32,201 nt of DNA from Desulfurellaceae bacterium bin18. Its GTDB lineage: Bacteria; Desulfobacterota; Binatia; Bin18. A program made the translations under genes and the position numbers. A model generated the notes under the pieces. It made no database searches. It was not told the DNA's origin and saw nothing but the letters and a program-made list of their open reading frames with translations. Position 1 is the first letter of the stretch. Every line of letters starts with the position of its first letter. This document shows positions 8,331-16,262 of this stretch, piece by piece. The DNA lies in the NCBI GenBank assembly GCA_002238415.1, contig MPMI01000051.1:1-32201 (forward strand), in the 5' to 3' direction.

Positions 8331-9035
8331 ATGCTGAACCTCACCCCTACGGAAAACGAACGCCTCACCATTTTTATGGCGGCTGAACTTGCGCGCCGCC
8401 ACAAGGCCAAAGGGCTCAAGCTCAACGCCGCCGAGGCCATTGCCTATATTACGGACGAACTGCTTGAGGGCGCGCGCGAGGGGAAATCGGTTGCAGAGCT
8501 GGTCAGCCTGGGGTCAACGCTGCTGACGACCGACGACGTGCTGCCCAATGTTGCTCAGCTGGTGTCCCGGATTATGGTGGATGGGATGTTCCCGGATGGG
8601 ACCAAGCTCATTGCCGTGTATAATCCGATCCGCCCCGGCTCCGCGCCCCTGCCTGAATCGCCGTACGGGCGGCCCGGTGGGATTATCACGCCTGACGAAG
8701 AGATCGACCTGAATGCAGGCCGCGAAACCCTGACCCTGGAGGTCGTCAATACCGGGGATCGCGCCATCCAGGTGACCAGCCATTTTCACTTCTTTGAGGC
8801 CAACAAGGCCCTGGAGTTCGATCGGGCGCAGGCGTTCGGCATGCGCCTGGACGTGCCGGCGGGCGCATCGGTGCGCTTTGAGCCCGGAGTGAAGAAAGCC
8901 GTTCCGTTAGTCGTCCTGGGCGGCAGCGGCGAAGTCACCGGTCTCAATAATCTCACCAACGGCTCCATTCATTCCGAGGCGGTCAAGCGGGCCGCGCTCC
9001 AACGGGCCAAAGAACGCGGCTTCAAAGGCGCATAG
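8331..9035 (+). CDS. ureAB: Urease gamma-beta fusion subunit
   Basis: 234-residue fusion of the two small urease subunits, the arrangement known from Helicobacter (called UreA there). Residues 1 to about 100 are the gamma subunit (LTPTENERLTIF, RHKAKGLKLNAAEAIAYI, VPNV-like MVDGMFPDGTKLI). After a linker, about 120-234 form the beta subunit (TLEVVNTGDRAIQVTSHFHFFEANKALEFDR, GMRLDVPAGASVRFEPG). The beta signature is intact. A strong AGGAGG ribosome site precedes the ATG, and the stop is eight bases before ureC. It forms the trimer-of-heterodimers scaffold with UreC in the cytosol. Confidence 0.95.
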   Translation: MLNLTPTENERLTIFMAAELARRHKAKGLKLNAAEAIAYITDELLEGAREGKSVAELVSLGSTLLTTDDVLPNVAQLVSRIMVDGMFPDGTKLIAVYNPIRPGSAPLPESPYGRPGGIITPDEEIDLNAGRETLTLEVVNTGDRAIQVTSHFHFFEANKALEFDRAQAFGMRLDVPAGASVRFEPGVKKAVPLVVLGGSGEVTGLNNLTNGSIHSEAVKRAALQRAKERGFKGA

Positions 9036-9043
9036 GAGGGAAT

Positions 9044-10753
9044 ATGGCCAGACTGACACGGGCGGCCTATGCGGCCACGTATGGGCCAACAACGGGTGAT
9101 ATGGTGCGTCTGGGCGACACCTCGTTGCTGGCCGAGGTTGAGCATGACTCCGCGGTCTATGGTGACGAGTGTCTGACTGGGGCCGGCAAGGTGATGCGCG
9201 ACGGGATGGGCTTTCACGCCCCCACGACCGCGGCGTCGGGCGGGCTGGATATGGTGGTCCAGAACGCCACGATCATCGATCCGGTGCTGGGCATTGTGAA
9301 GGGCGATATCGGTATTAAAGACGGCAAGATCGTTGGTGTGGGCAAAGCCGGCAATCCCGCCATCCAGGACGGGGTTCAGCCCGAGTTGGTCTGCGGTCCG
9401 TGTACGACCATTGTGCATGGCGATGGCCTGATCATTACTCCGGGGGGAGTGGAGGCGCACGCCCACTTCCTGTGTCCGCAGCAGTGTGAACATGCCCTGG
9501 CCAGCGGTATTACGACCATCATTGGCGGAACCATGGGGCCGCATTTCGATATCAGCTGCGCGGGACCGAATAATCTGGCCAAGATGCTCAAAGCATGCGA
9601 GCACTACCCCTTGAATTTCGGCTTTTTAGGACGGGGGAACTCGCACGTCGGCGCCGCGATTGAGGAGAGCGTGGCCGGTGGGGCGATCGGCGTCAAGGTC
9701 CACGAAGATTTCGGGGCCATGCCGGCCACCATCGATTGCGCGCTCACGGTGGCGGATCGCTACGACTTTCAGGTGCAGCTTCATACCGACACTATCAACG
9801 AGGCCGGCTATTGCGAGGACACGCTGGCCGCGATCGCCGGTCGGACGATTCATATGTACCACGTTGAGGGGGCAGGAGGCGGCCATGCGCCCGATCTCAT
9901 CCGCGTCGCGGGTGTGCCCAACTGCCTGCCGTCTTCCACCAATCCGACCAACCCCTACTCGCGCAACGCGCTCGACGAAGCTCTGCCCATGACCATGGAC
10001 GCCCACATGCTGAATTGGCGCTTACCGGAAGATGTCGCCTTTGCCGAAAGCCGTATCCGTCCGCAGACCATGGCCGCAGAAGACGTGTTACACGACCTGG
10101 GCGCGATTTCGATCTTTGCCGCGGACACGCAGGGGATGGGACGGGTGCATGAAACCATTACGAATTGCTGGCGGCTGGCGAGTAAAATGAAGGACCAACG
10201 CGGCCGTCTTCCCACGGAAAAAACGCCGCGTGCCGATAACGAGCGGATCAAACGCTATATCGCCAAGTACACCATCAACCCGGCCCGGGCGATGGGCATT
10301 GACCACTACGTCGGTTCGCTGGAAGCCGGTAAGATGGCCGATCTGGTGTTATGGGGAGCGGCATTTTTTGGTGCCAAACCGCTGATGGTGATGAAGGGCG
10401 GTTTTATGGCCTGGTCTATCATGGGGGACGCGAGTGGCTGCATCTTTCCGGTCGAGCCTATTATCCAGCGCCCCATGTGGGGAGCGGTGGGTAGCGCGCC
10501 GTCTGCCCTCAGTGCAATATTCGCCAGTTCCCTGGCGCTTGAGGCCGATATTCCGCGCAAGCTCGAACTCAACAAACCCATGTTGCCGATCCGGAATACC
10601 CGCGCGGTGGGGAAGGGGGATATGCTGCATAACGACGCCTGCCCGGACATCACGGTCAACCCGCACACGCATGAGGTATACGCCGATGGTGAGTTGCTGA
10701 CGTGCGAGCCGGCGGATGAAGTCCCGCTCGCCAGAAGATATTTTTTACGCTGA
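9044..10753 (+). CDS. ureC: Urease catalytic subunit (alpha, UreC) with altered flap
   Basis: 569-residue urease catalytic subunit (amidohydrolase fold). All six metal ligands align with Klebsiella UreC: His139, His141, carbamylated Lys218 (GAIGVKVHEDFG), His247 (HTDT), His273 and Asp361. Catalytic His321 and Arg337 are also present. Two parts are unusual. The mobile flap, normally MVCHHLDP, reads MDAHMLNW, so the near-invariant Cys is Ala320 and the second His is Met. The segment after GGTMGP, normally AAGTxATTCTPG, is HFDISCAG, four residues shorter, and this strand normally contacts urea. A strong AGGAGG ribosome site precedes the ATG. It is either a diverged urease or a paralogue acting on another urea-like compound. 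Family is certain; substrate is not. Confidence 0.93.
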   Translation: MARLTRAAYAATYGPTTGDMVRLGDTSLLAEVEHDSAVYGDECLTGAGKVMRDGMGFHAPTTAASGGLDMVVQNATIIDPVLGIVKGDIGIKDGKIVGVGKAGNPAIQDGVQPELVCGPCTTIVHGDGLIITPGGVEAHAHFLCPQQCEHALASGITTIIGGTMGPHFDISCAGPNNLAKMLKACEHYPLNFGFLGRGNSHVGAAIEESVAGGAIGVKVHEDFGAMPATIDCALTVADRYDFQVQLHTDTINEAGYCEDTLAAIAGRTIHMYHVEGAGGGHAPDLIRVAGVPNCLPSSTNPTNPYSRNALDEALPMTMDAHMLNWRLPEDVAFAESRIRPQTMAAEDVLHDLGAISIFAADTQGMGRVHETITNCWRLASKMKDQRGRLPTEKTPRADNERIKRYIAKYTINPARAMGIDHYVGSLEAGKMADLVLWGAAFFGAKPLMVMKGGFMAWSIMGDASGCIFPVEPIIQRPMWGAVGSAPSALSAIFASSLALEADIPRKLELNKPMLPIRNTRAVGKGDMLHNDACPDITVNPHTHEVYADGELLTCEPADEVPLARRYFLR

Positions 10754-10765
10754 GCGGCGCAGCTC

Positions 10766-11662
10766 GTGCAGAACTCTATGAGCAGTGAATCCTCCTTTCG
10801 GCTTGTAGCCGAGCCATGCTCCGTTACGTCTCCCCATGTGTCTCTCAGCTTCAAACGCGCCCCCTCCGGTCAGACCTTTATCGCCAGACAACGGACGACC
10901 TATCCTTTCACCCTCACCCAGCCGTTTTGTCTCGACCGGGCTCCGCACGGGATGCTGACTCTGATGCTCCAGTCCATCTCTGGTGGAGTGTATGAAAATG
11001 AGCGTCTGGCGCTCGATTTTTCGGTGGAGGACGGGGCGTGTGTGCATCTGACAACCCAAGGCGCAACCGTTGTCCACTCGATGCGGGAGGGCAGGGTCGC
11101 CACGCAGCAGGTTTCCATCCGGGCGGGCAAGGGCAGCTTTGTCGAGTACCTGCCCGACCCGCTCGCATTATTCCCCCAAGCGCACTTCCGCTCTGCTGTC
11201 CATATCGATGTCGAAGAAGGCGCGACGGCCATCAGCGGCGATGCCTTTGGACTGCACGACCCGGACGCCCTGGGCCGTCCGTTTGGCTCGATTTTCAGCG
11301 AAACCGTATTCCAACGACCGGACGGGCAGCGTCACTGTGTAGACCGCTTCGAGATTACCGGCCACGAGTTCGTTACGAGTCTGCCTTCGGCCCTGCGGCG
11401 CTACCAGACGCAGGGGACGTTCTGGGTGGTGTCGGACCACGATACCGAGGAATTGGTGACCGCCGTACGAACGGCGCTCGATCCTCTTCCCGGCATCTAT
11501 GCCGGTGCGTCGATCCTGCCTGACAATGCGGGCGTCTGGATGCGCGTACTCGCCCTTGACGCGGTCGCCCTGCGTAACGCGTTTCACGCGGCCTGGCGCG
11601 CGGCGCGGCTCTGTCTGACCGGTGTGGAACCGCCGAGCCGCCGTAAATCAGGCTGGCTGTGA
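10766..11662 (+). CDS. ureD: Urease accessory protein UreD (UreH)
   Basis: 298-residue UreD, the scaffold that binds apo-urease and channels nickel from UreF/UreG. Recognisable segments are LMLQSISGGVYENERLALDF, the central VHLTTQGATVVHSMREG, GKGSFVEYLPDPLALFPQAHF, and the C-terminal RNAFHAAWRAARLCLTG. Translation probably starts at the GTG at 10766, 12 bases after ureC, or at the ATG at 10778; neither has a strong ribosome site. It is the last gene of ureF-ureAB-ureC-ureD and converges on the next minus-strand gene with a ten-base gap. Confidence 0.92.
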   Translation: MQNSMSSESSFRLVAEPCSVTSPHVSLSFKRAPSGQTFIARQRTTYPFTLTQPFCLDRAPHGMLTLMLQSISGGVYENERLALDFSVEDGACVHLTTQGATVVHSMREGRVATQQVSIRAGKGSFVEYLPDPLALFPQAHFRSAVHIDVEEGATAISGDAFGLHDPDALGRPFGSIFSETVFQRPDGQRHCVDRFEITGHEFVTSLPSALRRYQTQGTFWVVSDHDTEELVTAVRTALDPLPGIYAGASILPDNAGVWMRVLALDAVALRNAFHAAWRAARLCLTGVEPPSRRKSGWL

Positions 11663-11672
11663 TGGGTGAGAC

Positions 11673-12179
11673 CTAGAACCAATAATCGTCCCAGACCAGC
11701 AAACCCACGACGGCACGACGGTGGTACCGTTTGGTGTATTCTTCGGCCGCTTCGATAGCAGCCCCTTCCTGCAAGTGGTAGGACAGGACGTCGCCCTGCA
11801 CGCCGGGCGCGGGAGACGGCTCGGCTAAGAGAATGAACGACTCTCCCAGTCCGGTGACCGGGGTGCGGTCTCCTTGAGCCGGCTGGTGGAGCTGAGAGGA
11901 ACGTTTTGTCCGCGTGTGGAAACCGGCAGGGCGCGTGCTATAGCATTTTTCCAACAGCCAGACGTGCGCGAAGCCGGGCGGAATCTGCTTGCGCGCTTCC
12001 GGATAGATGGACTCTACCCGCTCCTTGTCGAGTAAGACGCTCCAGCGTTGGCGGCGGTTGGAGACATAAATAAACAAGAGTCCCGCATCCCCTCGACCGA
12101 CGCGGGTAAACGGCGTCCGAGTCGGTAGGACCTGGGAAGGGAAGTTGCGGTAGTAGTAGTCCGGCAGTGTGGTGTCCAT
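11673..12179 (-). CDS. Hypothetical protein
   Basis: 168-residue protein of no family I recognise. The start at the ATG at 12177-12179 (MDTTLPDYYYRNF) has an AGGAGAGG ribosome site; a longer frame to 12251 has none. The protein is soluble, with many aromatic residues near both ends (DYYYRNFP and VVGLLVWDDYWF), a GDAGLLFIYVSNRRQRW strand region and a C-terminal GAAIEAAEEYTKRYHRRAV helix. No catalytic motif, signal peptide or membrane segment is seen. It lies 61 bases downstream of the mazF-like gene on the same strand, and converges on ureD. Confidence 0.6.
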   Translation of the reverse strand: MDTTLPDYYYRNFPSQVLPTRTPFTRVGRGDAGLLFIYVSNRRQRWSVLLDKERVESIYPEARKQIPPGFAHVWLLEKCYSTRPAGFHTRTKRSSQLHQPAQGDRTPVTGLGESFILLAEPSPAPGVQGDVLSYHLQEGAAIEAAEEYTKRYHRRAVVGLLVWDDYWF

Positions 12180-12240
12180 GTGAGAGCCTCTCCTGCAAGT
12201 CGCCCGTGAGGCGCAAGGCATACCCCGCCGGTTACGCCGG

Positions 12241-12570
12241 CTAATCGTCAAAACCTAGAGCGAAGAGCATAGCCTCCTTGACGCGTTGGAGTGTTGCAGG
12301 GGAAACAGTTCCGACAAAGCGCTTGAGTTGAGACTTTGGAACAGTAACCAGATGGTGGAGATTGATGGCGGATTGATTTTTAAGACCAGCTTCAGGACCG
12401 AGCACGACTTCACTCGGTACGCCTCGAATTGTACTTGTGAGGGGTGCCACCGTGACCGTATGCAGCACAGGAATGATCTCTTGGCGAGTCAGGATAAGTA
12501 CCGGGCGTTGTTTGTCCGGTCTATCAAAACGAAAATTCCGAATCTCACCGCGCCTCACATTTTCTCCCAC
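12241..12570 (-). CDS. MazF/PemK-type toxin
   Basis: 109-residue type II toxin of the MazF/PemK fold, normally a sequence-specific mRNA endoribonuclease. Seen: the N-terminal RRGEIRNFRFD strand, the KQRPVLILTR core with the family Arg-Pro pair, VTVAPLTSTIRGVPSEVVLG, and QSAINLHHLVTVPKSQL, followed by the C-terminal helix. Length is typical. Its start lies inside the end of the upstream ribbon-helix-helix gene (16-base overlap), the usual coupled antitoxin-toxin order. Repression by the antitoxin complex is expected from the family; no operator was identified. Confidence 0.88.
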   Translation of the reverse strand: MGENVRRGEIRNFRFDRPDKQRPVLILTRQEIIPVLHTVTVAPLTSTIRGVPSEVVLGPEAGLKNQSAINLHHLVTVPKSQLKRFVGTVSPATLQRVKEAMLFALGFDD

Positions 12571-12788
12571 TGCTGGGCACGGAGGAAGGGCTCAAACTCA
12601 TCAGCTTGGACAGGTTTTTTGCGATAGCCCTGGCGGTCCTGTTTCACGAGTGCTTTGAGCCGCTGCTGTTTGAGCCACTGGCGAGCGGCTTCACTGAACA
12701 GATCAGCTCGCTTCTTGCGTCTAGCCTGTGCAAGGGTATCAATCTGTTCGAGCAAGTGCTCATCCACGGCAATCGAGATTGTTTTCAT
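12555..12788 (-). CDS. Ribbon-helix-helix antitoxin
   Basis: 77-residue antitoxin partner of the adjacent MazF-type toxin. The N-terminal KTISIAVDEHLLEQIDTLA is a ribbon-helix-helix DNA-binding strand and first helix. The basic helix RRKKRADLFSEAARQWL follows. The C-terminal tail (QADEFEPFLRAQQWEKM) is acidic and aromatic, as expected for a toxin-wrapping segment. It overlaps the toxin start by 16 bases. No clear Shine-Dalgarno sequence precedes the ATG. By family knowledge it would autorepress the operon. Confidence 0.85.
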   Translation of the reverse strand: MKTISIAVDEHLLEQIDTLAQARRKKRADLFSEAARQWLKQQRLKALVKQDRQGYRKKPVQADEFEPFLRAQQWEKM

Positions 12789-12906
12789 CTTTCTGAGGAG
12801 TAGACCGCTGTGATGAGGGAGTCAAGCACGCAATCGGGACGGTAGTCTATGCCTTCATCTTGTGTTCTCCATCTTTTTCGTACTGCCCGATTAAAGAAGA
12901 ACCGTG

Positions 12907-13392
12907 TCACAGCGGCTTTTGCAAAAAAAGAACCTGTCCGGCCTCCGGATCATAGGTCGCTCGAATAAAGCCGACATTAAAATACAGTCCTTGGGCAACC
13001 GTATTATTGAGTTGCACTTCCAGCGTCAGCTTACAGCAGCCCAACTCACGCGCCTTGTGTTCTACGCGCCGTAATAATAAGCGCCCGATGCCTTGTCCGC
13101 GACAGTCCGGATTCACCGCCAGGTCGTGAATGTTTATCAGCGGTTTCGCGGCAAAGGTGGAGAAACCCCGGAAACACACGGCAATCCCCACGGCTTCGTC
13201 TCCTCGATAGGCCAGGAAAATCAACGTTGTCGGGTGGGCTTGCAGGCCTGGAATAAGGCGCGTGCACACGTCTTGTGGCAGGTCTTGACTATTGCCCATC
13301 GGATCGCGGGCGTAATTGTTCACAAGCCGGAGGATCGCTTCTTGGTGATCGGGCCGATGCAAGTCCGCTTCAACAACGGTGAGGGTAGACAT
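12907..13392 (-). CDS. GNAT-family N-acetyltransferase
   Basis: 161-residue GCN5-related acetyltransferase, transferring acetyl from acetyl-CoA to an amine. The acetyl-CoA pyrophosphate loop is clear in DLAVNPDCRGQGIGRLLLRRVEHKARE, with the preceding FLAYRGDEAVGIAVCFRGF strand and a C-terminal NTVAQGLYFNVGFI. It has a single domain and is cytosolic. An AGGA ribosome site sits seven bases before the ATG. It lies nine bases downstream of the cupin gene and likely shares a transcript with it and the LOG-family gene. The substrate is unknown. Confidence 0.9.
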   Translation of the reverse strand: MSTLTVVEADLHRPDHQEAILRLVNNYARDPMGNSQDLPQDVCTRLIPGLQAHPTTLIFLAYRGDEAVGIAVCFRGFSTFAAKPLINIHDLAVNPDCRGQGIGRLLLRRVEHKARELGCCKLTLEVQLNNTVAQGLYFNVGFIRATYDPEAGQVLFLQKPL

Positions 13393-13401
13393 ACGACGTT
13401 C

Positions 13402-13767
13402 CTAGACCCAACGATCATTGTCGGCGGTCAAGTCGCCACCGGCATCGCCTGTATTGACCGTGCCTGCGGGCTCAACCAGCAGGACGTGACATGCCTTTTC
13501 GGCCCACGGCTTATGCTCAATGCCTTTCGGCACAACAAACATTTCTCCCGCCCTCAGCGCCACACTGCCATCCCGAAAATCAATCTGCATCGATCCCTGT
13601 AGCACAAGAAAGACTTCGTCCGTCTCAACATGTCTGTGCCAAACAAAATTACCTTGGAGCTTGGCCAGCTTGAAATGATAGTCGTTCATCTGAGCGATAA
13701 TTTTGGGAGACCAATGGTCTGAGAACGTGGTGAGTTTTTGCGTCAGATTGATGGGTGTATGGGTCAT
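13402..13767 (-). CDS. Cupin-domain protein
   Basis: 121-residue single-domain cupin. The metal-binding motif is visible as His44 and His46 in VWHRHVETDEVF with Glu51, and His85 in PKGIEHKPWAE. The fold (two short motifs, small length) is found in dioxygenases, isomerases and small-molecule binding proteins, so no reaction can be assigned. Its start overlaps the stop of the upstream LOG-family gene by four bases (ATGA), so it is translationally coupled. Confidence 0.88.
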   Translation of the reverse strand: MTHTPINLTQKLTTFSDHWSPKIIAQMNDYHFKLAKLQGNFVWHRHVETDEVFLVLQGSMQIDFRDGSVALRAGEMFVVPKGIEHKPWAEKACHVLLVEPAGTVNTGDAGGDLTADNDRWV

Positions 13768-14315
13768 GGTGAGCCTTCTTGTTGTTCCAGGCGATCCAGC
13801 AGCTTGCCCGGCTGTTCTTCGACCAGAAGCAGGGTGTGATACTCAGCTTTCAAAAACTGCTCATTCACGCTGTGCTGCAAGAACTGAAGCAGGAGATCGT
13901 AGTAATGATTGACGTTCAGCAGGCCGCAGGGCTTGGCATGGATATTTAACGCCCGCCAGGTGAGCGCTTCAAACAATTCCTCCAGCGTGCCAATGCCACC
14001 GGGCAGGGCGATCACCCCGTCCGCGAGTTCAGCCATTTTCGCCTTGCGCTCATGCATGGAGCCAACCACGTGGAGTTCCGAGAGGCCGTGGTGGGCCACC
14101 TCTCGGTCAACCAGCGTGTCGGGAATGACGCCGACCACCCGCCCATGCGCGGCAAGGACCGTGTCAGCCAGCGCGCCCATGAGACCGATATGCGCCCCAC
14201 CGTAGACCAGTTCGAGACCGCGGGCGGCCAGTTCTCTACCGAGCGCCTGGGTGGCCGAGAGATATTCCGGTCGGGCGCCCAGGTATGACCCGGTAAAAAC
14301 ACACAGGCGTTTCAT
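13764..14315 (-). CDS. LOG-family nucleotide phosphoribohydrolase
   Basis: 183-residue Rossmann-fold protein of the LOG/TIGR00730 family. It releases a base from a nucleoside 5'-monophosphate (cytokinin riboside monophosphate or AMP in characterised members). The signatures VYGGAHIGLMGALAD and PGGIGTLEELFE (105-116) are intact, with the catalytic candidates Arg90 (SMHERK) and Glu113. Length matches the family. It heads a three-gene minus-strand run (LOG, cupin, GNAT). The ribosome site is weak. The physiological role in non-plant-associated bacteria is usually unclear. Confidence 0.9.
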   Translation of the reverse strand: MKRLCVFTGSYLGARPEYLSATQALGRELAARGLELVYGGAHIGLMGALADTVLAAHGRVVGVIPDTLVDREVAHHGLSELHVVGSMHERKAKMAELADGVIALPGGIGTLEELFEALTWRALNIHAKPCGLLNVNHYYDLLLQFLQHSVNEQFLKAEYHTLLLVEEQPGKLLDRLEQQEGSP

Positions 14316-14433
14316 ACAGCGTATCCCATGTCAGTGCTATCATATTGTTCTTCCTCACCGTTCCGTGTAGAGGGAAAGTCTAGGGCGAGGAGAAAGCCTG
14401 ATTATACCAGAAAGTTTTCTCAGGAGGACCTGC

Positions 14434-15267
14434 ATGCGCGCCGTCAAGCAACACCAAACATCTGACGACTGGGTCTGGCAAGCCATTCGAGACGAAGCCG
14501 CGTTGGAGGCCGACCGCGAGCCGGTGCTGGCGAGCTTTTTACACTCGATTATTCTGAATCACTCCTCACTGGAGGAAGCGCTGAGCTATCTTTTGGCCGG
14601 GAAGCTGACGAATCTCAATCTGCCGTCCATTACCCTGCGCGACATCATGATGGAAGCGCTGATCGATGACCGGCAGATTGGGCAGGCTGTTCGAGCGGAC
14701 ATTTGCGCGGTGCGTGACCGCGACCCGGCCTGTTCGTTCTATTCGGCGCCTCTGCTGTACTATAAGGGTTTGCACGCGCTCGAAGCTTATCGCGTGGCGC
14801 ACTGGCTGTGGCAGCAGGACCGGAAGACCTTGGCATTCTGTTTGCAGAACCGGATTTCGGAAGTCTTCAGTGTGGACATTCACCCCGCGGCCCGTATCGG
14901 TTCGGGGCTCTTTATTGACCACGGCAGCAGCCTCGTCATTGGGGAGACGGCCGTGGTTGAGAACAATGTGTCCATGCTCCAGGAAGTGACCCTCGGAGGA
15001 ACCGGAAAAGAGACTGGTGACCGGCATCCCAAGATTCGGACCGGGGTGTTGATCAGTGCCGGGGCCAAGATTCTGGGTAATGTCGAGGTCGGGGCAAACG
15101 CGAAAGTGGGTGCGGGCAGTGTCGTGCTCACCAATGTCCCGTCGGGCTGTACGGTTGCCGGCGTGCCGGCCAAGCTGGTGGGCCGCTGCGCCAAACTCCA
15201 GCAGCCGGCGCTTGAGATGGACCACAATCTGCCCACCGGAGAAGAGGACTCCCGAAGAGGTATCTGA
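14434..15267 (+). CDS. cysE: Serine O-acetyltransferase
   Basis: 277-residue serine acetyltransferase, making O-acetylserine from serine and acetyl-CoA, the first step of cysteine synthesis. The N-terminal helical domain (WVWQAIRDEAALEADREPVLASFLHS) is followed by the left-handed beta-helix of hexapeptide repeats. The helix carries the catalytic segment DIHPAARIGSGLFIDHG and the GETAVVENNVSMLQEVTLGGTGK loop, ending with VAGVPAKLVG. Length matches the long CysE type with the helical domain. A strong AGGAGG ribosome site precedes the ATG. No cysteine synthase gene is adjacent. The C-terminal tail does not end in Ile-rich sequence beyond RRGI, so complex formation with CysK is possible. Confidence 0.93.
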   Translation: MRAVKQHQTSDDWVWQAIRDEAALEADREPVLASFLHSIILNHSSLEEALSYLLAGKLTNLNLPSITLRDIMMEALIDDRQIGQAVRADICAVRDRDPACSFYSAPLLYYKGLHALEAYRVAHWLWQQDRKTLAFCLQNRISEVFSVDIHPAARIGSGLFIDHGSSLVIGETAVVENNVSMLQEVTLGGTGKETGDRHPKIRTGVLISAGAKILGNVEVGANAKVGAGSVVLTNVPSGCTVAGVPAKLVGRCAKLQQPALEMDHNLPTGEEDSRRGI

Positions 15268-15278
15268 AGCGGGCAGCG

Positions 15279-15962
15279 TCACTCTGACAGCATACGTGCC
15301 TGCCCACCGCAGAACCGTTTGATGAGGGCGAGGAGTTCGTTCGCCGCTTCGTGCAGAGAGTCCGCCGGCGTTGCTGGATTGCCCTGCACGATGAAAAAAC
15401 CGTCGGTCGTATCGAGGCTGATTTTCGTTCTCTCGCACTGGCGTACTTCCAAACGACACAGCACGTTGTGCCCGTCATCGATATAGGCGTATTCGCCGGG
15501 GCTGACGACTTTGGGCTTGTCCGAGCCCATCGGCCAAAAGGTTTCGCTGCCGTCCGTGAGACGAAGTTGCACATTGCCGCTGATCGCTCTGAGGTCGTGT
15601 GCCCCCAAGGAGAGACGAGTTCTCACTGACACGAGGTTATAGATATCAACCAGCAGATTGACCTGCGGCAGGCCGCCTGTTTGTAAGACCAGTTTGAGCA
15701 AGCTTTCCGGTGAGGCCACATTTTTCCGATTGGAGCGTCCAATCGCGTCATGCAAGGCACGAAAACCGCTCAGGATAGGGTCGGTCTGTATAGCCTCAGA
15801 CGAGAGGTCTTTGCTCACTTGGGCAAGCGTTTGCGCCTTTAAAGTTTCAAACCCAGGGTCCGTCTGTTGATTACGGACCCCCTCAATCACAAAGCAGACG
15901 GCTTTGAGGCCAAGCGCTTGTGCGGCGGCAGAGATATGGAACCGGAACTGGTCGGATGGCAT
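15279..15962 (-). CDS. B3/4 domain protein (PheT-like tRNA-editing domain)
   Basis: 227-residue stand-alone B3/4 domain, the module that in the PheRS beta chain hydrolyses mischarged Tyr-tRNA(Phe). Recognisable are SPESLLKLVLQTGGLPQVNLLVDIYNLVSVRTRLSLGAHDL and a C-terminal half with GSDKPKVVSPGEYAYIDDGHNVLCRLEVRQCERTKI. No synthetase domain is attached. Free-standing members are common; some are thought to act as trans-editing factors, but this is not established for this protein. It converges on cysE with an 11-base gap. Confidence 0.85.
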   Translation of the reverse strand: MPSDQFRFHISAAAQALGLKAVCFVIEGVRNQQTDPGFETLKAQTLAQVSKDLSSEAIQTDPILSGFRALHDAIGRSNRKNVASPESLLKLVLQTGGLPQVNLLVDIYNLVSVRTRLSLGAHDLRAISGNVQLRLTDGSETFWPMGSDKPKVVSPGEYAYIDDGHNVLCRLEVRQCERTKISLDTTDGFFIVQGNPATPADSLHEAANELLALIKRFCGGQARMLSE

Positions 15963-16043
15963 GAATTCTTTTTATAAAAGACGTTGGCTCTGCGACTGGG
16001 GCGCTGATATGGAGCGCTTCGGAAACTAGGGCTCTCTCAACGC

Positions 16044-16262
16044 TCAGGCTGTTATGGTCTGTAGCTCGGCGGGCAGCTTGCTGAGCGTCAATTCGTTGAG
16101 CGTTACCTTGTTGCTAGCGTTATCGATATCAATCCCAACCAATTTCCCTTGGGCATCGTAATCCAGCACAACACCCTCTGATATCTCCTGGCTGTCCACA
16201 CCCGGCCGCTCGGAAAGGTCAATGTAAAGCGAGTCCGTGTCAGGATGATATGTCAGCTTCAT
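16044..16262 (-). CDS. DUF2283-domain protein
   Basis: 72-residue protein with the typical DUF2283 opening (MKLTYHPDTDSLYIDLSER) and GVVLDYDAQGKLVGIDIDNAS. The function of the family is unknown. A CGGAG ribosome site lies before the ATG. Its start overlaps the end of the upstream gene by 23 bases, an overlap like that of many toxin-antitoxin pairs. Base composition is more AT-rich than in flanking genes. Confidence 0.85.
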   Translation of the reverse strand: MKLTYHPDTDSLYIDLSERPGVDSQEISEGVVLDYDAQGKLVGIDIDNASNKVTLNELTLSKLPAELQTITA

